This document shows, one piece after another, positions 1-12,900 of a DNA stretch of 64,000 nucleotides. Every line of letters starts with the position of its first letter. Positions within the stretch are counted from its first letter, which is position 1. The position numbers were made by a program, and so were the translations under genes. Below the pieces are notes generated by a model. The model ran no database searches, was not told where the DNA came from, and was given only the letters and a program-made list of their open reading frames with translations. This DNA is from Eremophila alpestris peregrina (Eukaryota > Chordata > Aves > Passeriformes > Alaudidae): contig WMCF01000035.1 in NCBI GenBank assembly GCA_009792885.1, positions 4,588,361 through 4,652,360 of the forward strand, given 5' to 3'.

Positions 1-1782
1 TCACAATGACCTGGCCACCAAAAATGCATTGTCCAACTGATTTATTAATGCATGAGCTGGTGTACCAGGTATATAAAGTAGCTCTGTCTGCTGCTGTAGT
101 TCCTGGAATGTATCAGGCCTAAGGCAGATCTAAATGCCAACTTTCAATAATGAACTTCAAGAGTCATCATCAGTCACATTTTCTTTTAACTTTGACGTTC
201 AAGATAGTGATGGGATATGAGATTCTGAGCTGAATTAATTCTGTTAAAACCATGACACAGGCTGAGGTGAGGCTCGGTGCCATAGGAGATGCTGTAGGTC
301 CAGTCTGGGAGCACTGGAAGAGCTCTGCTGTGCTGTTGAGGCCACAGAGGGACAGATGGTGCAGGCCAAGTGCCATCTCCTGACACCTCTGCTTTGCACC
401 TTGCACGTGGCAGCTGCCAGCACCCAGCTGGCCTGGAGACCCTTGGCCCTGCTCACACAGATTTAGGCTACTTTTACCCCACCCTTCGGTCACACCATCA
501 GGGGCTTTACCAAGCCTTTCATTTGCAGGCATTCTCTTTTGCTCTTGTGTGCTAAAGCAAAGGCTTTGTGTAAATGTTTTGTTCCTGACATCAATGCTAA
601 CCATTAGTGAGGCATCTTTTGTCCCCGGACTCTAAAGCATGCTACAAACAGTAGTAAATTCATCTTTCCTGGGGCGACTGGAAAGATCTTTGAGCAGCTC
701 AGTTTGTTGGCTAGGGGTTGGATTGCTTGAAATAAGGTACTTAAAAACAGTACTTTTCCTTCATAGATAAGGAAGGATTCAGAGAACATAAGGAGTGCCA
801 CTAACTTTGTTTTTCAAAGAAAGGATTGGGTACTCTGTTCAGTGATTTTTGTCTGATGCTGTTCGGAGTTAATGCCAGGCAAACCATCCAGCCCTCATGG
901 CATCCAGTGCTGTGACCCACTCAGCTCATTTATGGCTACGAAACCTTCAAAAGAAACCCAAAGCAATACTGTCTCTCTTTGACCTTCCATCACTTCTTTG
1001 TAGATACATGGGGGTAAACTTTTTCACACAGTGTTACAGTAGAGATATAGTTTCTACAAGCAAAGTAACTTCAAGCATCTCTTAGCTTTCACTGAATTGA
1101 AAAAAGAGTGAATTTAAAATTGTATTGTAAAGCTTATTTGTAATTAACCATAGCACTATGGAAGAATTGATCATAGCACTATGAAAGTGAGTTTCAATTT
1201 CTTTAAGATAGTTAATGTGGGCACGTGGTCACTTTTGGAAAGCCTCATTTAGCTGGTGTTTAACAGACTTAGTGCAATTCCTTCTGCTGAGGTCAGTGCC
1301 AGAGTGTCAAAATAATTTTAAATGGGTTTTTTCTGAATCTTTTAAAATCCTTCATTATAATTATGTGATACCATGCACCTTGGTTTATTTGGAAGGTGGG
1401 TATTATTAGTAATTTCTCTTTTTTCTGCAAGTGTAAAAGGAGTTTTCTCCCAATTGCTGGATGATAAATCTGAACTAAAAGTAGCATTTCTTCCTCATGT
1501 TCTTTAATTTTTCTGATTGCTGTAGCATGTAGAGACAGTAGGAGTGATTTCTTTCTTAAGTTTTTTGTCTTGGTATGCTCTTGAGAAGAATGTTACAAAG
1601 TTTAATTTTCAATTAGGCATAGATTAAGTAGGTTTTTAATTTTTTTAAAATTTTGAATTATAGGGATTATGTAATTTGGTTGTTATTTTCTGCAAGTCTA
1701 AGCCTTTCTTCTTTTACATCTATTTTATTCAATGAAAGCAGTGCTGGAGTTTAGTTTGGCTTGTTAGAAATATTTCAGAGAA

Positions 1783-1925
1783 AGCATCATAGAAATGGGG
1801 TCTAGAAGTGACCTGAGGTAACACTTATAATCCACCCAAGATAACACATGGATTTGAAGTGGCCGTTGAAAAGTTTCAATAAAAGATTTGTTTGTCTGTG
1901 TTGCAAACCAATGGAGTCTCTTTGT
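1783..1925 (-). mobile_element. Possible ancient CR1 LINE 3' end
   Basis: Seen: the plus strand reads like the reverse complement of an old CR1 3' end. It opens with a CATCATAGAAATG-type sequence, continues with the purine-rich GAAGTGACCTGAGGTAAC stretch where CR1 has its GGAAGGGACCTC block, then a CCACCC end. A more diverged tail contains TTGTTTGTCT and CCAATGGAGTCTC, which fits the next part of the 3' UTR. Known: in birds and other sauropsids CR1 copies are usually 5'-truncated and end in short ATTCTATG-like repeats. Inference: a highly diverged fragment pointing left. The match is from memory of the general consensus and is patchy, so it could be coincidence. Confidence 0.35.
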
Positions 1926-4814
1926 GGGATATTTTCTGTTATTTTTCATCTCTCTTGCTTTTCTCTGGATGCTGTGTGGATTTTTATAGTTTGAAGTTCA
2001 AATTTGGGTACTGTATTCCAGCTGAGAGACACTAGCATTAAGAAGAGTGGATTAGTTACCACTACTGCTTGCATACAGAATTCCTTTCATCTCTTAAAAT
2101 CTTGTTTTAACAATCACACTGAGTTATGTTGTTGGCTCATACTGTGATCTGCTGCACCTCCTGCTTACTGAGTTCCTCTGTGTGTGAGTGGATTTGTGAG
2201 CAGTTCTAACTTGTGTCTGACTTGAGCTTTGTCTTGTTTTTAAATTCTAGTTTGCCAGGAATTGCCAGCTTGAATTTGATTTCTGTATTCCCAAGTACAT
2301 CTCCTCCTTTAGTAATATTCTTAAAATTCCTGTGTGTAATTCATACAGTTTTTGATGATGATAAACTCCTGAATAGCCTGGCAGAATGCAGTGTAGACAC
2401 CATGTAACCCCACTGGGGACAGCTGGCTGACACAGCAGCAGGTCACTGATAACTGTGGCTCCATTATGATTCTTCAGCTGATTGTGGTCCTGCTTACACA
2501 GTTTCCCTGAGGGGGAAGCTCTCATAGAGTCCATTTGAGATGCCCTCTGTGACAAACCAAATGGCTTGAGGATACTTCAGATGTGTCACTCCTACTGCTC
2601 TATCCTCATTGCTGGGCCACTTGTCCTGTCTAAGAGGGGAGATAGACTGCTGTGACATGAGCTGTCCTCAGCAAGCTTGTATTGGCTCTTTCTCATTGCT
2701 TTATTGTGCTCTAAGAGCTTATAAATAAATAGTTTTCCTTCCTGTGTCCCCCTGAGCATTGCAGTTGGCATCCCTGGATATAATGCAGTGAATCCTGCTT
2801 CTACCAAGGAAAACGCTCTGCTTATCTTTCTCCAGTCATCTAGAATCTCCCCTTCTGTGCTCTTTGCTGCTTGCAAAACAGTCTTATGGAATTGGCAGAA
2901 ATGGAATATTGGAAAACTAATTACATATCTATTCTCATGAGCTTCTCATCTGAATACTGCAGCTATTAGAGGATTAATTAGCTGAACAAACATCTAATGT
3001 TTACAGCCAACTGAATTTCAGATTTACATCATGGACAACACCATTATGCTAAATTTGCTGCGACTTTTGCACACAAACTCCAACAAAAGCAAATTCTGGA
3101 TATAAAACAGTTGGTTTCCAGAACAGCTTCTGCTGGTTTTGCCCCAGTACCGACTCCCATGCTGAGCTGCCCTGTTCCAAATATACTCTTCAGCCTGTTC
3201 ACCAGTTCCTGGAAGAAGCCTGTTTGCTATTGCTCACCTGAACAGCCATTGCTCAAGTAAGTCCAAGTGTCTTTGGCAAAAATGGCTAACAACAAAAGCT
3301 GCTGCTAATCTGTTTGTGTTTCTGAGGCCTAAATATCCATGAAAAGTAGAGTAAAATAGGGCTGTAACTCAAAATGTCATAATCCAGGCTTTAGTCCTTT
3401 TCTATATTTGCATCAGCTGTGCAAAGCCCACATTTCTGTGTTCTGCCTCCTTTTTCCAGTCACCATTTATTAAGAATGAATAGAGCCACTTAACATCTGT
3501 TGTTGTTTCATTCACATTGAAGAGATTATTCCCAAGCTTAGCAATAAACATACAAGGAGTTGCAGGAATGTGCTTCCAGGAAATCTGCTACATCTCTTGT
3601 GACTGTTATCACAAATTCAACTGACAGCATTTAAAAGAGTAAAATCCTATGAGCCTTTTGACACAATATCCTGTTTCATGATCTGGTGAGTCCTCCTGTT
3701 CCCTCTTGTAATGCTCACCTGCACTTTTTAACCCTCAAAAACGCCAGTGTTCATTTATTTTACGACTACAGATAAGAATAACTGACCCTCTGACTGCATT
3801 AGTTCTACTGAAAACATCAAGATAGTCTCTAGAAGCAAATTGTTTGGGTTACGTTTGTAGAAAGAATTAATTTGTGTCATTTAATGTCAACTCTGTTTTA
3901 GAATTGATTTTTTAGACAGTTGCTATCAGCTTTCTTCCCAGCACCTCACAAGCCTGACATGAAAGAGCTTGTCCCAGATCAAGACAAGTAAAATTTATAA
4001 TACAGAACCTGTATCTTTAGGGATCCTCTGTCAGCCAAGGAGACAAGGCCTCTTGTTTCCAGAGCTGCATACAACAAATCATAAAAGTGAAATGTATCAT
4101 CCAGAAATATTAGGGAGTTATTCTGAGCTTTTGTCTCTTGGGTTTGGATTTGGCTTTCCTGGATTTGATCTCCTTTTGAAGGGGGATTTCTGTTGGCATC
4201 AAGGGAAAATTGGTTAGTTCTTTTGTGAGGTGTCATGGGCTAAAGATGATCTAAGTGCTCTCAGCCTGGAATGAATGGGGCTTTAATCACAGACAGCCTC
4301 TGCTCTGTTGATCAGCATTTACCTGTGCAAGGCTGAAGAACAGTAATAACCTGTGTGAGGACTTGTGAGCAGAGATTTTATAACATTACACCAGTTTCTG
4401 GAGAGCAGAGAATCACAGTAAGGGCAGCTTACTAGGCTGTGAACTGATTTTGCAGTGTTAAGAGAAAAATGTATATTATTAATCATTCTGCTCTGGAAAT
4501 AATAATACTAAAAATACCACGGTGTGTAATTCCCAGTTCTGGGAAGGTCCTTTGTGAAATGTTCAGGGTAGGGTAGCCTACAGAAACTTGCTGAACTTGC
4601 ACAGCTATTACTTAAATATTGTATGTAAAGAGAGGAATTCTCTGCTTGCTATTAAAATCAAGCTTTGCCTTTTAGAGTGCAAATTCATATTCTGTGACCT
4701 TTTGGAGTGTTGCTTTAACTCACATCTAATCAATTCTGAAAGTACCTTTTCATATCTTCAGCCCTAGAGGTATTTCATTGTGTGATAAAGCTTTTTGTAA
4801 CTGCATGGTTAAAT

Positions 4815-4853
4815 GTCTCTTCTCTATCTCTCTCTCTTCTTTTTTTTTTTTTT
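4815..4853. repeat. Polypyrimidine (CT)n/poly-T tract
   Basis: A TCTCT-rich run passes into a T run of more than ten bases. It is a simple low-complexity tract. It resembles a splice-acceptor pyrimidine tract, but the sequence downstream (TTTAACTTTAAAAATAATC) has no convincing AG followed by a conserved frame. Confidence 0.85.
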
Positions 4854-5380
4854 AACTTTAAAAATAATCTTATAAAAGAAACATTCTTTATTTGGACAGG
4901 CTTGCCATCTCTTTTGCCTTCATTCATTTAAATGTTATTCTTGCTGGAAATTGCTTTTATATTCTATTTCAGGAAAGTTTATTTGACAATTATGAGTTTT
5001 CAGTTTTTAAATCAGCTGTAACCCTTTCTGTAGTAATGGTGATCTTTAAAGGTGAAATCAATAAGCTCATCAAGATGGCTTTGAGTTCCTTGGGCTGGCT
5101 TTGGTTTTTGTGTCCTTTTGGTTTTCAGTGTGCTTGTTTTGGTTTTTTGTTTATCTTTGATTTTGTTTCTAGCATGTTTTTAGTATTATTTTCCTTGGTC
5201 ACGCAGCAATTTTACCTTTTCATTGTTCATAACCCGCAGAAGAAAACAAAAGGAATGTCTTGATGCCAGCTTTACTATTCATCCAGAGGCTGAGCAGGCT
5301 GTTAAACAGGGTCAGTGCATTGTGTGCAGTGGGCTGGTGTTGAAGTTTAACTGCTTTGTTAAGACTCTAGGGATATTGAT

Positions 5381-5417
5381 TTTTTTTGTGTGTGTGTGCA
5401 TATATATACAGACACAC
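5381..5417. repeat. Compound (GT)n-(TA)n-(CA)n microsatellite
   Basis: A T run is followed by GT repeats (5388-5398), then CATATATATA and GACACACA. The three alternating purine-pyrimidine stretches sit side by side. The tract is short and imperfect. Confidence 0.85.
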
Positions 5418-6156
5418 ATAACTGCATAAATTTGAAAACTGTACAGTGATAGCTATAATCCTACTTGGATTAATTAGTTGTATGTGAGTGATTTTACATG
5501 TGAAATACTGATGATGATCACAACGACAGGCAAAGAAAATGAGAAGCAATAGCTACCAAAAAAAAAGTTCTTATTCCCATAGTCACTCAGAAATATAACT
5601 TGAGACAAACATAATTAACAGTTGTAGAAATATTTAGCAATAAGCTAATCTTATATACTATTGAGCACGGAACCACTTTTTGTGGACTTGCTTTTCCCCC
5701 TTTTGGTGTCAGGGAGGGCAGGCTGCAGCCTTATAATCTGGTCACAGGTGATCTGTTGCAGGCCAGGGAGTATAAAAAGTTGCAGAGCTAGGAAAGATAA
5801 GTGCCTTTGGAGCTGATCTTGTTTGCCTTTAGAGTACTACATACTGTGGTGCTGTTAGCAGTCTCTAAGATTTCTGTCACACAGATATGAAACTGAATGT
5901 ATGAAATCTTCTCTGCCACAAATAGCAACACAAAGAATCATTGAATTCTTCAAATGGTACAGAGAAAGAAATCTGCATCCATAGTAAAGAACAGGGCTAA
6001 TCATATTTACATTTAAAAAAATGCCTTTTTTTTTTTTAAACTGTTCCTGGCTGATTGGTTAACTCTTCTTCCAAAATTATGGGGTTTGTTTCTGGAATGA
6101 TGGTTGCCCTTGAGTGTTCTTTCCCTGTCTTCCATTAGGGATACTCCTTGCATTAG

Positions 6157-6186
6157 GCATATAGAGAAGAAACTCTCTCTATATGC
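6157..6186. repeat. Perfect 11-bp inverted repeat (hairpin)
   Basis: The left arm GCATATAGAGA (6157-6167) and the right arm TCTCTATATGC (6176-6186) are exact reverse complements around an 8-base loop. G6156 and T87 of the next hundred (6187) could add a wobble pair. There is no T run or other terminator context. The role is unknown; it is too short alone for a microRNA precursor. Confidence 0.8.
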
Positions 6187-6429
6187 TCTGTTAGTCCCTG
6201 TATTTCTGTAGTAAAGCTCAGAAACTCATGCTATTTTTTTGTTGTAACATATGAAGTTCTTTCTGGTGTGAGAGCACTTTGGTTCATGAAACTGTATTGC
6301 CACAGTGTGTGTTTTGATATCTTGTGGCAAATAACAAATGGTAGATGTTTCTACATGTGCATTTACTTGCTCTGGGTTACTGATTCAGGAGATAAAATTG
6401 CTAAAAAACAGATGCACTTTTTCTTATAG

Positions 6430-6517
6430 CTCATACTCTGGGCAACGCCAAAGGACAAACCTTCACTCTCAACTTGCCTTCACACCTGAGAAGCCTCCAG
6501 CTAGATCTGCTCCAACA
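6430..6517 (+). other. Exon-like segment of 88 nt (unproven)
   Basis: Seen: a pyrimidine-rich acceptor (CTTTTTCTTATAG, AG at 6428-6429) and a strong donor GTAAGT beginning at 6518 flank 88 bases. One frame is open across it after one leading base, giving 29 codons of polar and proline-containing sequence (Ser-Tyr-Ser-Gly near the start, Glu-Lys-Pro-Pro-Ala-Arg near the end). I do not recognise the peptide. The base composition is a little richer in C than its surroundings. It could be a real internal exon of a gene or lncRNA on the plus strand, or one of the many chance pseudo-exons in vertebrate introns. No partner exon was identified. Confidence 0.15.
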
Positions 6518-9500
6518 GTAAGTACAATTCCTGCCTCTTTCCTCTGCTTGCTGTTGCTGTGGGGTGGGAAGGGCAAAACCACAGGAGCAATTTCAGGCAT
6601 TGTTGCCATCACAGAATGTTGTGAGAAAACTGTTTTCTTTTGGTAATTTGATGAGCTTCCCACTGGCTTTGTATGCTGAAATTGTTTTGCTATAAATGTG
6701 ATCAGTGATGGGAATCAATGTGAGAGGGAGCTTGAGATATATGGCCGGAGCAAGTGGGTGCAGAAGCTGGTCTGGAGGCGATGGCAATCAGTCAGGATGG
6801 GTCTGCTGTGGAACTGCAGCCTCAGTGACTGCCCCAGGTATTCATTTCTGAGATTTGGTTTCCAAAATGAAAAATCACCTTTCGTTCTTGTCACCTAAAT
6901 TCAGAGATCTCTGCTTGGTTTTGGCCCAGGATGCTCAATTAAGGTGTACTGGAAAGCTGTACAATGATTGTGAGCAGAAACCTGTCTGCAGGCTGCAAAA
7001 GAGCTGTTGTGGGTTTATTGCTGGTTTTCCTCCTTTTTACAAATTTCCAGTAGTCTAGAAGCAATCTCTTCCAGTTTTCCTTTGTTTCTAGATGAGTTTT
7101 TTTTTTCTTCAGGTACCAAAGAAGTATTCTACAAGTTTTTTTTGAGTATTATTTTTTAATGAATATGCTAACAATGGAGTATCTTGCATAAAAATGCTTT
7201 TGACAACGTTAATGTTGTAAGGCTTGCCAAAAGGTTTGGTGTTCCATAGAATTTGTCAGTTTGATATGTATCTGATAACCAAACATCTTTGAGGGTCTTT
7301 ATCAGTTTTTCTTTTTTTGGTCATCATCTGTCACTGCCTGTGATTAAAATAGTGCTGGGATTTAATGATACATCCAAATCTCTAACTTGCCTTCAGTACT
7401 GTCCCTGTGTGTGTTCATCTAGATGCAGCTTATGGTGCAGTAAGACTGTAGTATGGAAATATGGTTAATGAATACCGATATTTCTAATTATTTTCTAATG
7501 TTCATTTAGTAGCTAGTTTTTCTGGCTACTCCCAGTTACACTCATACAATTCACAGAGATGTGGTTTTAGATGTGTTGAACAGACTGTTTGTCTTCTGAT
7601 GCATATTTCTATCCACCTTTTCTATCTGAGCAGCCTGTGTTAAGGAGTACTGGATTCAGTCATCTGCAGGTGGAGAGGTGTCCCCATCACAATGATAGAG
7701 GATTTTTGCTCATAGTCTTAGCAGAGAGGTGAAGGAGTAATTCAGAGTAGGATACCCTTTCAAATGTTCAGATCAGCAGGAGGGCAGCGTGTGTTAGGGG
7801 GAACTTGTCCTCAGGATGTCTGTGACGTGTCTGTCATTTAGATAAACAGATGGCTTTTTTCACAGTAGCCATCACTTTCTTGCCCCTCATACATATTAAA
7901 ATTCACCTTGAAATAGAAATAGTTGTTCTTTTCAGCTCTGGAAAAGCCCATAGGTGAAAAAGAAAAATGTAAGAATATCTTGTGTGTTATAGTATCCTTC
8001 TGATGATTTTATATACTACATTTAATGAAAATTTCTAGCTAATACAGAGTAAAAACTGCCAAAAATTTTTAAATAATTTTTGGTGTTCATTGCTCCACAA
8101 AGGCATTTCACAAGGTCATTAAAAAGGATTCCATACATGGCTGATAAGAACCTATTCTGTAAACAGTCTCTTGCAGAAAACAACATCATACTTAGCTTTT
8201 ACTCATTATGAATTTCCCATAAACAACAGTATCAAGGGTTTTATATTAAGCTCTGTGAAGGGAGCCATAAAACTAATTGCCCAGTGATGGTGTGGGGAAA
8301 GTTTAACCCTTTGTTCTTCCAGAACTTCTGGTGTGAGCACAATTGCAAGACAGTGCCAATTATTATAAATCATGTTTGCAATTTGAAGGAGCTGTGTTTT
8401 GCCAAGTTGTGCGAGTATGTACTGAAAACATAATGTGCTGGTTCAACCAAGCACTGCTCAGTGTATAATTTTAGCCTGGTGAATCATTATGTTGTGCTAA
8501 AAGCTTGCTACAAGCTTGCTGCTGTAAAGCATTAACGCAGTGTCTGTCGGCCTCCATCTCCATTAAGTCAAATCCCATTATAAATGCCTCTCTAATGACA
8601 CGAATTTGCTGTGGACTGGTAAATGCTTTTTCCCCACAGAGCATTTCACATCTACATGCAGGGCACTCCGTGGTAAATAAAGGTTATGTGAATTAGTGCG
8701 ATGTGGGAGATCCTTAAAAATCTATAACAGAATCTTCCCTATTTTTCCCAACACCAATGCTTTGACTGGAAACCTTATGGATTAATTCATTGAACCTGGA
8801 ACCATATGGCAGTGATAAAGCATAGCAAGGACTGTGCAAGTTGCACACACAGCTGTAATTGGAAATCAGAGATAGTGTGGAAATAATAAGTCTCAAAAGC
8901 ATAAAAAGCAGCTAAACAGCTACATTAAAAACCCCTGTGTCTATATTTCAGCCTTCTCTTGCTGTCTCTCATGTAGTTTTTTCTTTTGAAAAGAAAACCA
9001 AAATGGAATAGTGTAAAACGTGTTAAATCTAATACTCTTTGTCCGAGTAACTGTATTAAAGCTTGAAAACATGCTCACAGAAACTTTCTGCTGTGATATG
9101 TTAAAAATAGCTGCTGCAGGGTAAAATATGTACAATAACACACAGTGTTTGAAACTTCATGTTCTAAAAGATGTGGTGAGGGAACTGGCAATGGTACTGC
9201 AGCAGTTATAACTTTTAGTGTCAGAGTGTGTTAGAAAACTATTTCAAACACCCACAGAAGAATGTTGAGCAACTCATCAGTGCTGAGTTGCTGAAAGTTG
9301 TGCAAGACTGCACATAATAGGTACTCTCAGGTAAATCAAACAGTAGCATTATTCCTGACTTACTCATTCCTCTCAGAGCTTCATCATTGCAAAAGTGTTT
9401 TTTGGAAAAATAAATAAAAGGGATGCCATCCATTCATTCATCAGAATGACAAAGAACCACCTCAGGAAGACATGAGAGACAGTGACAGCTAATTGACCAC

Positions 9501-9964
9501 CTAGGATTGCCCCAGGAAATGAAGGGGTGCACACATCCAGATTCACACTGTAGGGACATTTAAAGTAGCAGGGGTGTACCCAGTCCCTTTAGAAAGTGGA
9601 ACAAGCAGCCTGCATTAGTAGCCACGTGCAAGTGCTCTGCTTCTCCAGTTGTCCAAGCTCCTAAAGATGTTAGACAGGAAGCCATCTGAAATACTGCCCA
9701 GAAGACAATAAACCAGCCTAAAGCTCCATTAAGGTGTCTATCTTACAGCAAGTTTCATTAGAAATTGAACCTCATTACTCTCTTCCTAATAATCTCAGTT
9801 AAAGCTGTGCTGTAGATCCTGTAATTTACTCTTAAAAGTGATTTTTCTCACTACATCTAATAATAGAATAAGAGGAAGGAAACCTTCCTTCTTCTCAACA
9901 TATTAATTAGTTTTGCACCCTACACCAAGGAAGATCAAATTCGCCCGCAATGTTTCCTGGTGCC

Positions 9965-9986
9965 TTTTTTTTTTTTTTCCTTTTTT
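9965..9986. repeat. Poly-T tract
   Basis: Fourteen T, two C, then six T: a simple homopolymer tract. No retroposed body with target-site duplications was found next to it. Confidence 0.85.
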
Positions 9987-12900
9987 AAAGCAAATATCAA
10001 GAAAGAACTTTTCTAAGAAATCTGTTTACCATTGTCATGTAACTAGGGTGTATTTTCTGTAAGGAGCCTCTTCCCTTTTCTGCTGTATCCCTTTTCTGCT
10101 TTTTAATGTCCACTGGTGGGTTCCCCTCTGTGTTTTGCAAAGTTTGCACTGTTTTGTGAGACTAAAACTACATCTATACCTGCCCTGTTAGAGAATAGGT
10201 CAACACTTTAACAACATATAGTATTAATTCTTCTTAGTGCAAAAAAATATCTTCTTTGCAGCCTCCTTTTCCCTTCCCTTCCTAACCCTCAATGTACATG
10301 ACAACTCATGTTGTCCTTTTTATAGAAATATTTTCCATATTGGAAAATAAAATGTAGTGCTCTTTAAATGAAGTAATCTATGTGCATTTCCCAAAAAAGG
10401 ATTTTAATTTCTGCTTCTCTCTCCTGGGCACTGTGTGTGGTCTGTGTCCTTTTTGCTGTGAAGAACCACAGCTTGAGTCCAGTATCCCCTTTGAATGCAT
10501 TGACAGGAAAGGGTTGATTACCTCTCCAATCTTGCATGTAGTATTCCTGTCATTACCCACCAGGATAACTTTTATTTTTTCTGCAGTGTTACATAATTGA
10601 CTCAGCTATGATTCATATCAGCACTCTGGTAGCTTTCAGCAGTGCTGCAGTGTAGGCTGACAAGTTCCCCTCCTCCACAATTTAAAAAAAAATTGTGTTC
10701 TCTCCTTGAATCCAGTGGCTTTACTTTTGTGGTGCTCTCCACATCCCAGTTACCCTTTGGAAAATTCAGACCTTAAGGATGTATCTAGTGATGCGTGCTA
10801 GTCTTCCATGGGAAGCTACTTGTAACAACTCATGCTGGAGTGGTTAATTTTAAGCTGTGTGATAAAACAAATGCAACTCTTTCTGTTGGTGTTCAGGGTA
10901 AAGATATAAGTGAATATGAGGTCAGCCAAGTTGCTGTGAAGGGCCAGTTATGGCTGAGGAATGACATTTTTCCATGAGCACAGCACTTGCTTGTAGGACA
11001 AGTATAGAAAGGACAATGTGTTAGTGTTGTAAAGTATGTTCATGGTTGCTTCTACTCAGTTTGAAAGGCCAGGAGTTCCACAGGCTGTCAAAACCATCAT
11101 CCTTATCACAGGATTAGGCAGAGGAGGCAAGGATTATATTGACCTTGAAACTCAGTCCTGTCATCATTTACAAAGTTGATCCATTTAAGCTCAGCCACAT
11201 TTGTTTAACAAAGTACCTCGTGTGTATCTCAGTTGCTGCTCAAGTAGGTCTGACCTTTTGCTTTCTTTAGGAAATTGTCTTATTAGCAGCAAAAGTACAA
11301 GCAGATGTCCTTTTTTATTTTTCCTTTCATTTCTTAATTTCTAATGTACACAACTTTGCTTCATTGGAATTGCAGGACTAAAAGGGCTAATAGGTTTTTA
11401 AAATTTTTGGAGATTTATAAGCTAAGGTGAGTGTGTGCCATTAGCAACCAACCACTTGATTAAATGTGTTGCTTAAATCACTATGAAAATTGGTCCTAAA
11501 AGGGTGTAATCTTGTTCCTTTCTTTTCCTGGAAATACCATATTGCCCAAAACTTACATGGCCTAGTACATCAGCCTCAGTGACTTCTGTGTTATACTCTT
11601 GTGGTTTGTCTCCTTAGTGTCTATCTCCATTAGTAAACCATAATTTGTCTTAGATTAGAGCAGCTGTAATTCCTGCCTAAGGGATAAAATCTCTTGGGTC
11701 ATTTTACACCAGAGAAATCCCCATCCTTTGACAGCTTCAGCTATGTAAATATGTCTTCCCTTAGCTTCCAATATCCACATGTTTTTAAAGAAGTTCTGTG
11801 ATTGTAACAAGGAAAGATGCAAAATGTGCTGCCTCCAAGACCAGTAAAAGCTTTGTAGGCCTGGACTGAGACCTCCAAAGATTTGTTCTGTTCTGGGGGC
11901 TCAGATTCTGAGTTTGCATCTTAACTGCTTGTTTTAAATGCTTGATTTGCCCCCTCACGTTACAGATACTTTTGCTGTGCTAGCTGGTCTGGTTTTATTC
12001 TCTTTATAGTCATGTCAGAGAAATATACCTCTTAATGTGTCAAATAATCCCTAAGAGAGAATTTTGCAGGAGTTCCTCCCAGATCTGAGAAAACCTGGTT
12101 TAGGAAAAGAGCCTGCTGATCTTGTTGTCCTGGGTTCAAGACAAATACATCAAAATTAAACTGCTATAATGTGTACTAAACAAAGAGAAGCCAATGCTAC
12201 TTAATTCATTTAGCCATGTCTGCTAAATGGCCTCGTTACAATCTGGTACTAAAACAAAATTATTTGAACTAGTCACCTGGTTACAAATGTGGCATCCCTA
12301 CCTCATTCTTAAAAAAGGCACCAGACTAAATTTGTAGAAGAGTCCTGCCCAAATATTTTCTTGCTGAGATATCCAGATTTGGATAAAACTGTTTAAAATT
12401 ATTTTTGTACTATTCACTTGAAAATATGACTTTTTTTTTCCTTTAAAAATACATGAATACATAAGGAAGTTATTTTCTCCAGTTCTTTTAATATCTTAGA
12501 AAAGTTAAGGCACATTTCTTGTTGTCATTGAAAAGCAAGGATAGATGTCAAAGGAGGGAGTTTTGTGTTTCTCAAGGATATTACCTTTCCCTTGTTTATA
12601 AAGATTTTTCTTGTCCTTTTTCTTCTTATAGAAATCATTCAGCAGTTTCTGTAACGAAACACTGAAAAAGAAAGTACAGAGTAAGAATCCCTGTACCTTC
12701 CCTATAACTGACCCTAACTTCTGAGTGAGCTGTTGCCTTCTTCCTAATCTCTCAACAGTACTTTGAATATTTGTGGCCACACTTTTAATCTTTTAAAAAA
12801 AGGGCTGGGATATTCATTTTGAAGAAGTATTGTGCAGTTCAAATTAAGCCTCGGTAATCTAGGAATGCTTGTAAATTTTTTTCATGTTTTGGTCACAGGA

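Larger units (their letters stand above)
1..6429. other. Non-coding AT-rich stretch, no gene seen
   Basis: Open frames on either strand are short and look like chance. The longest, around 4892-5263, is a T-rich frame that reads as phenylalanine, leucine and valine and starts at a TTG beside a polypyrimidine tract, so I do not call it. A near-repeat of CATAGCACTATG lies at 1149-1160 and 1172-1183. Items that stand out are listed separately: a possible old CR1 end near 1.8 kb, simple repeats at 4.8 and 5.4 kb, and a hairpin at 6.16 kb. Nothing else was recognised. Confidence 0.6.

Noticed and set aside
60..90. TATATAAAG at the window start as a core promoter
   Set aside because: No supporting promoter features, and the downstream sequence has no convincing first exon.
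4892..5263. 123-codon open frame, hydrophobic
   Set aside because: It starts at TTG rather than ATG and is rich in Phe, Leu and Val because the strand is T- and G-rich. No domain, splice support or promoter is visible.
5761..5800. TATA-box-like GAGTATAAAAAG
   Set aside because: TATAAA words are common in AT-rich DNA; no initiator, CpG island or open frame follows.
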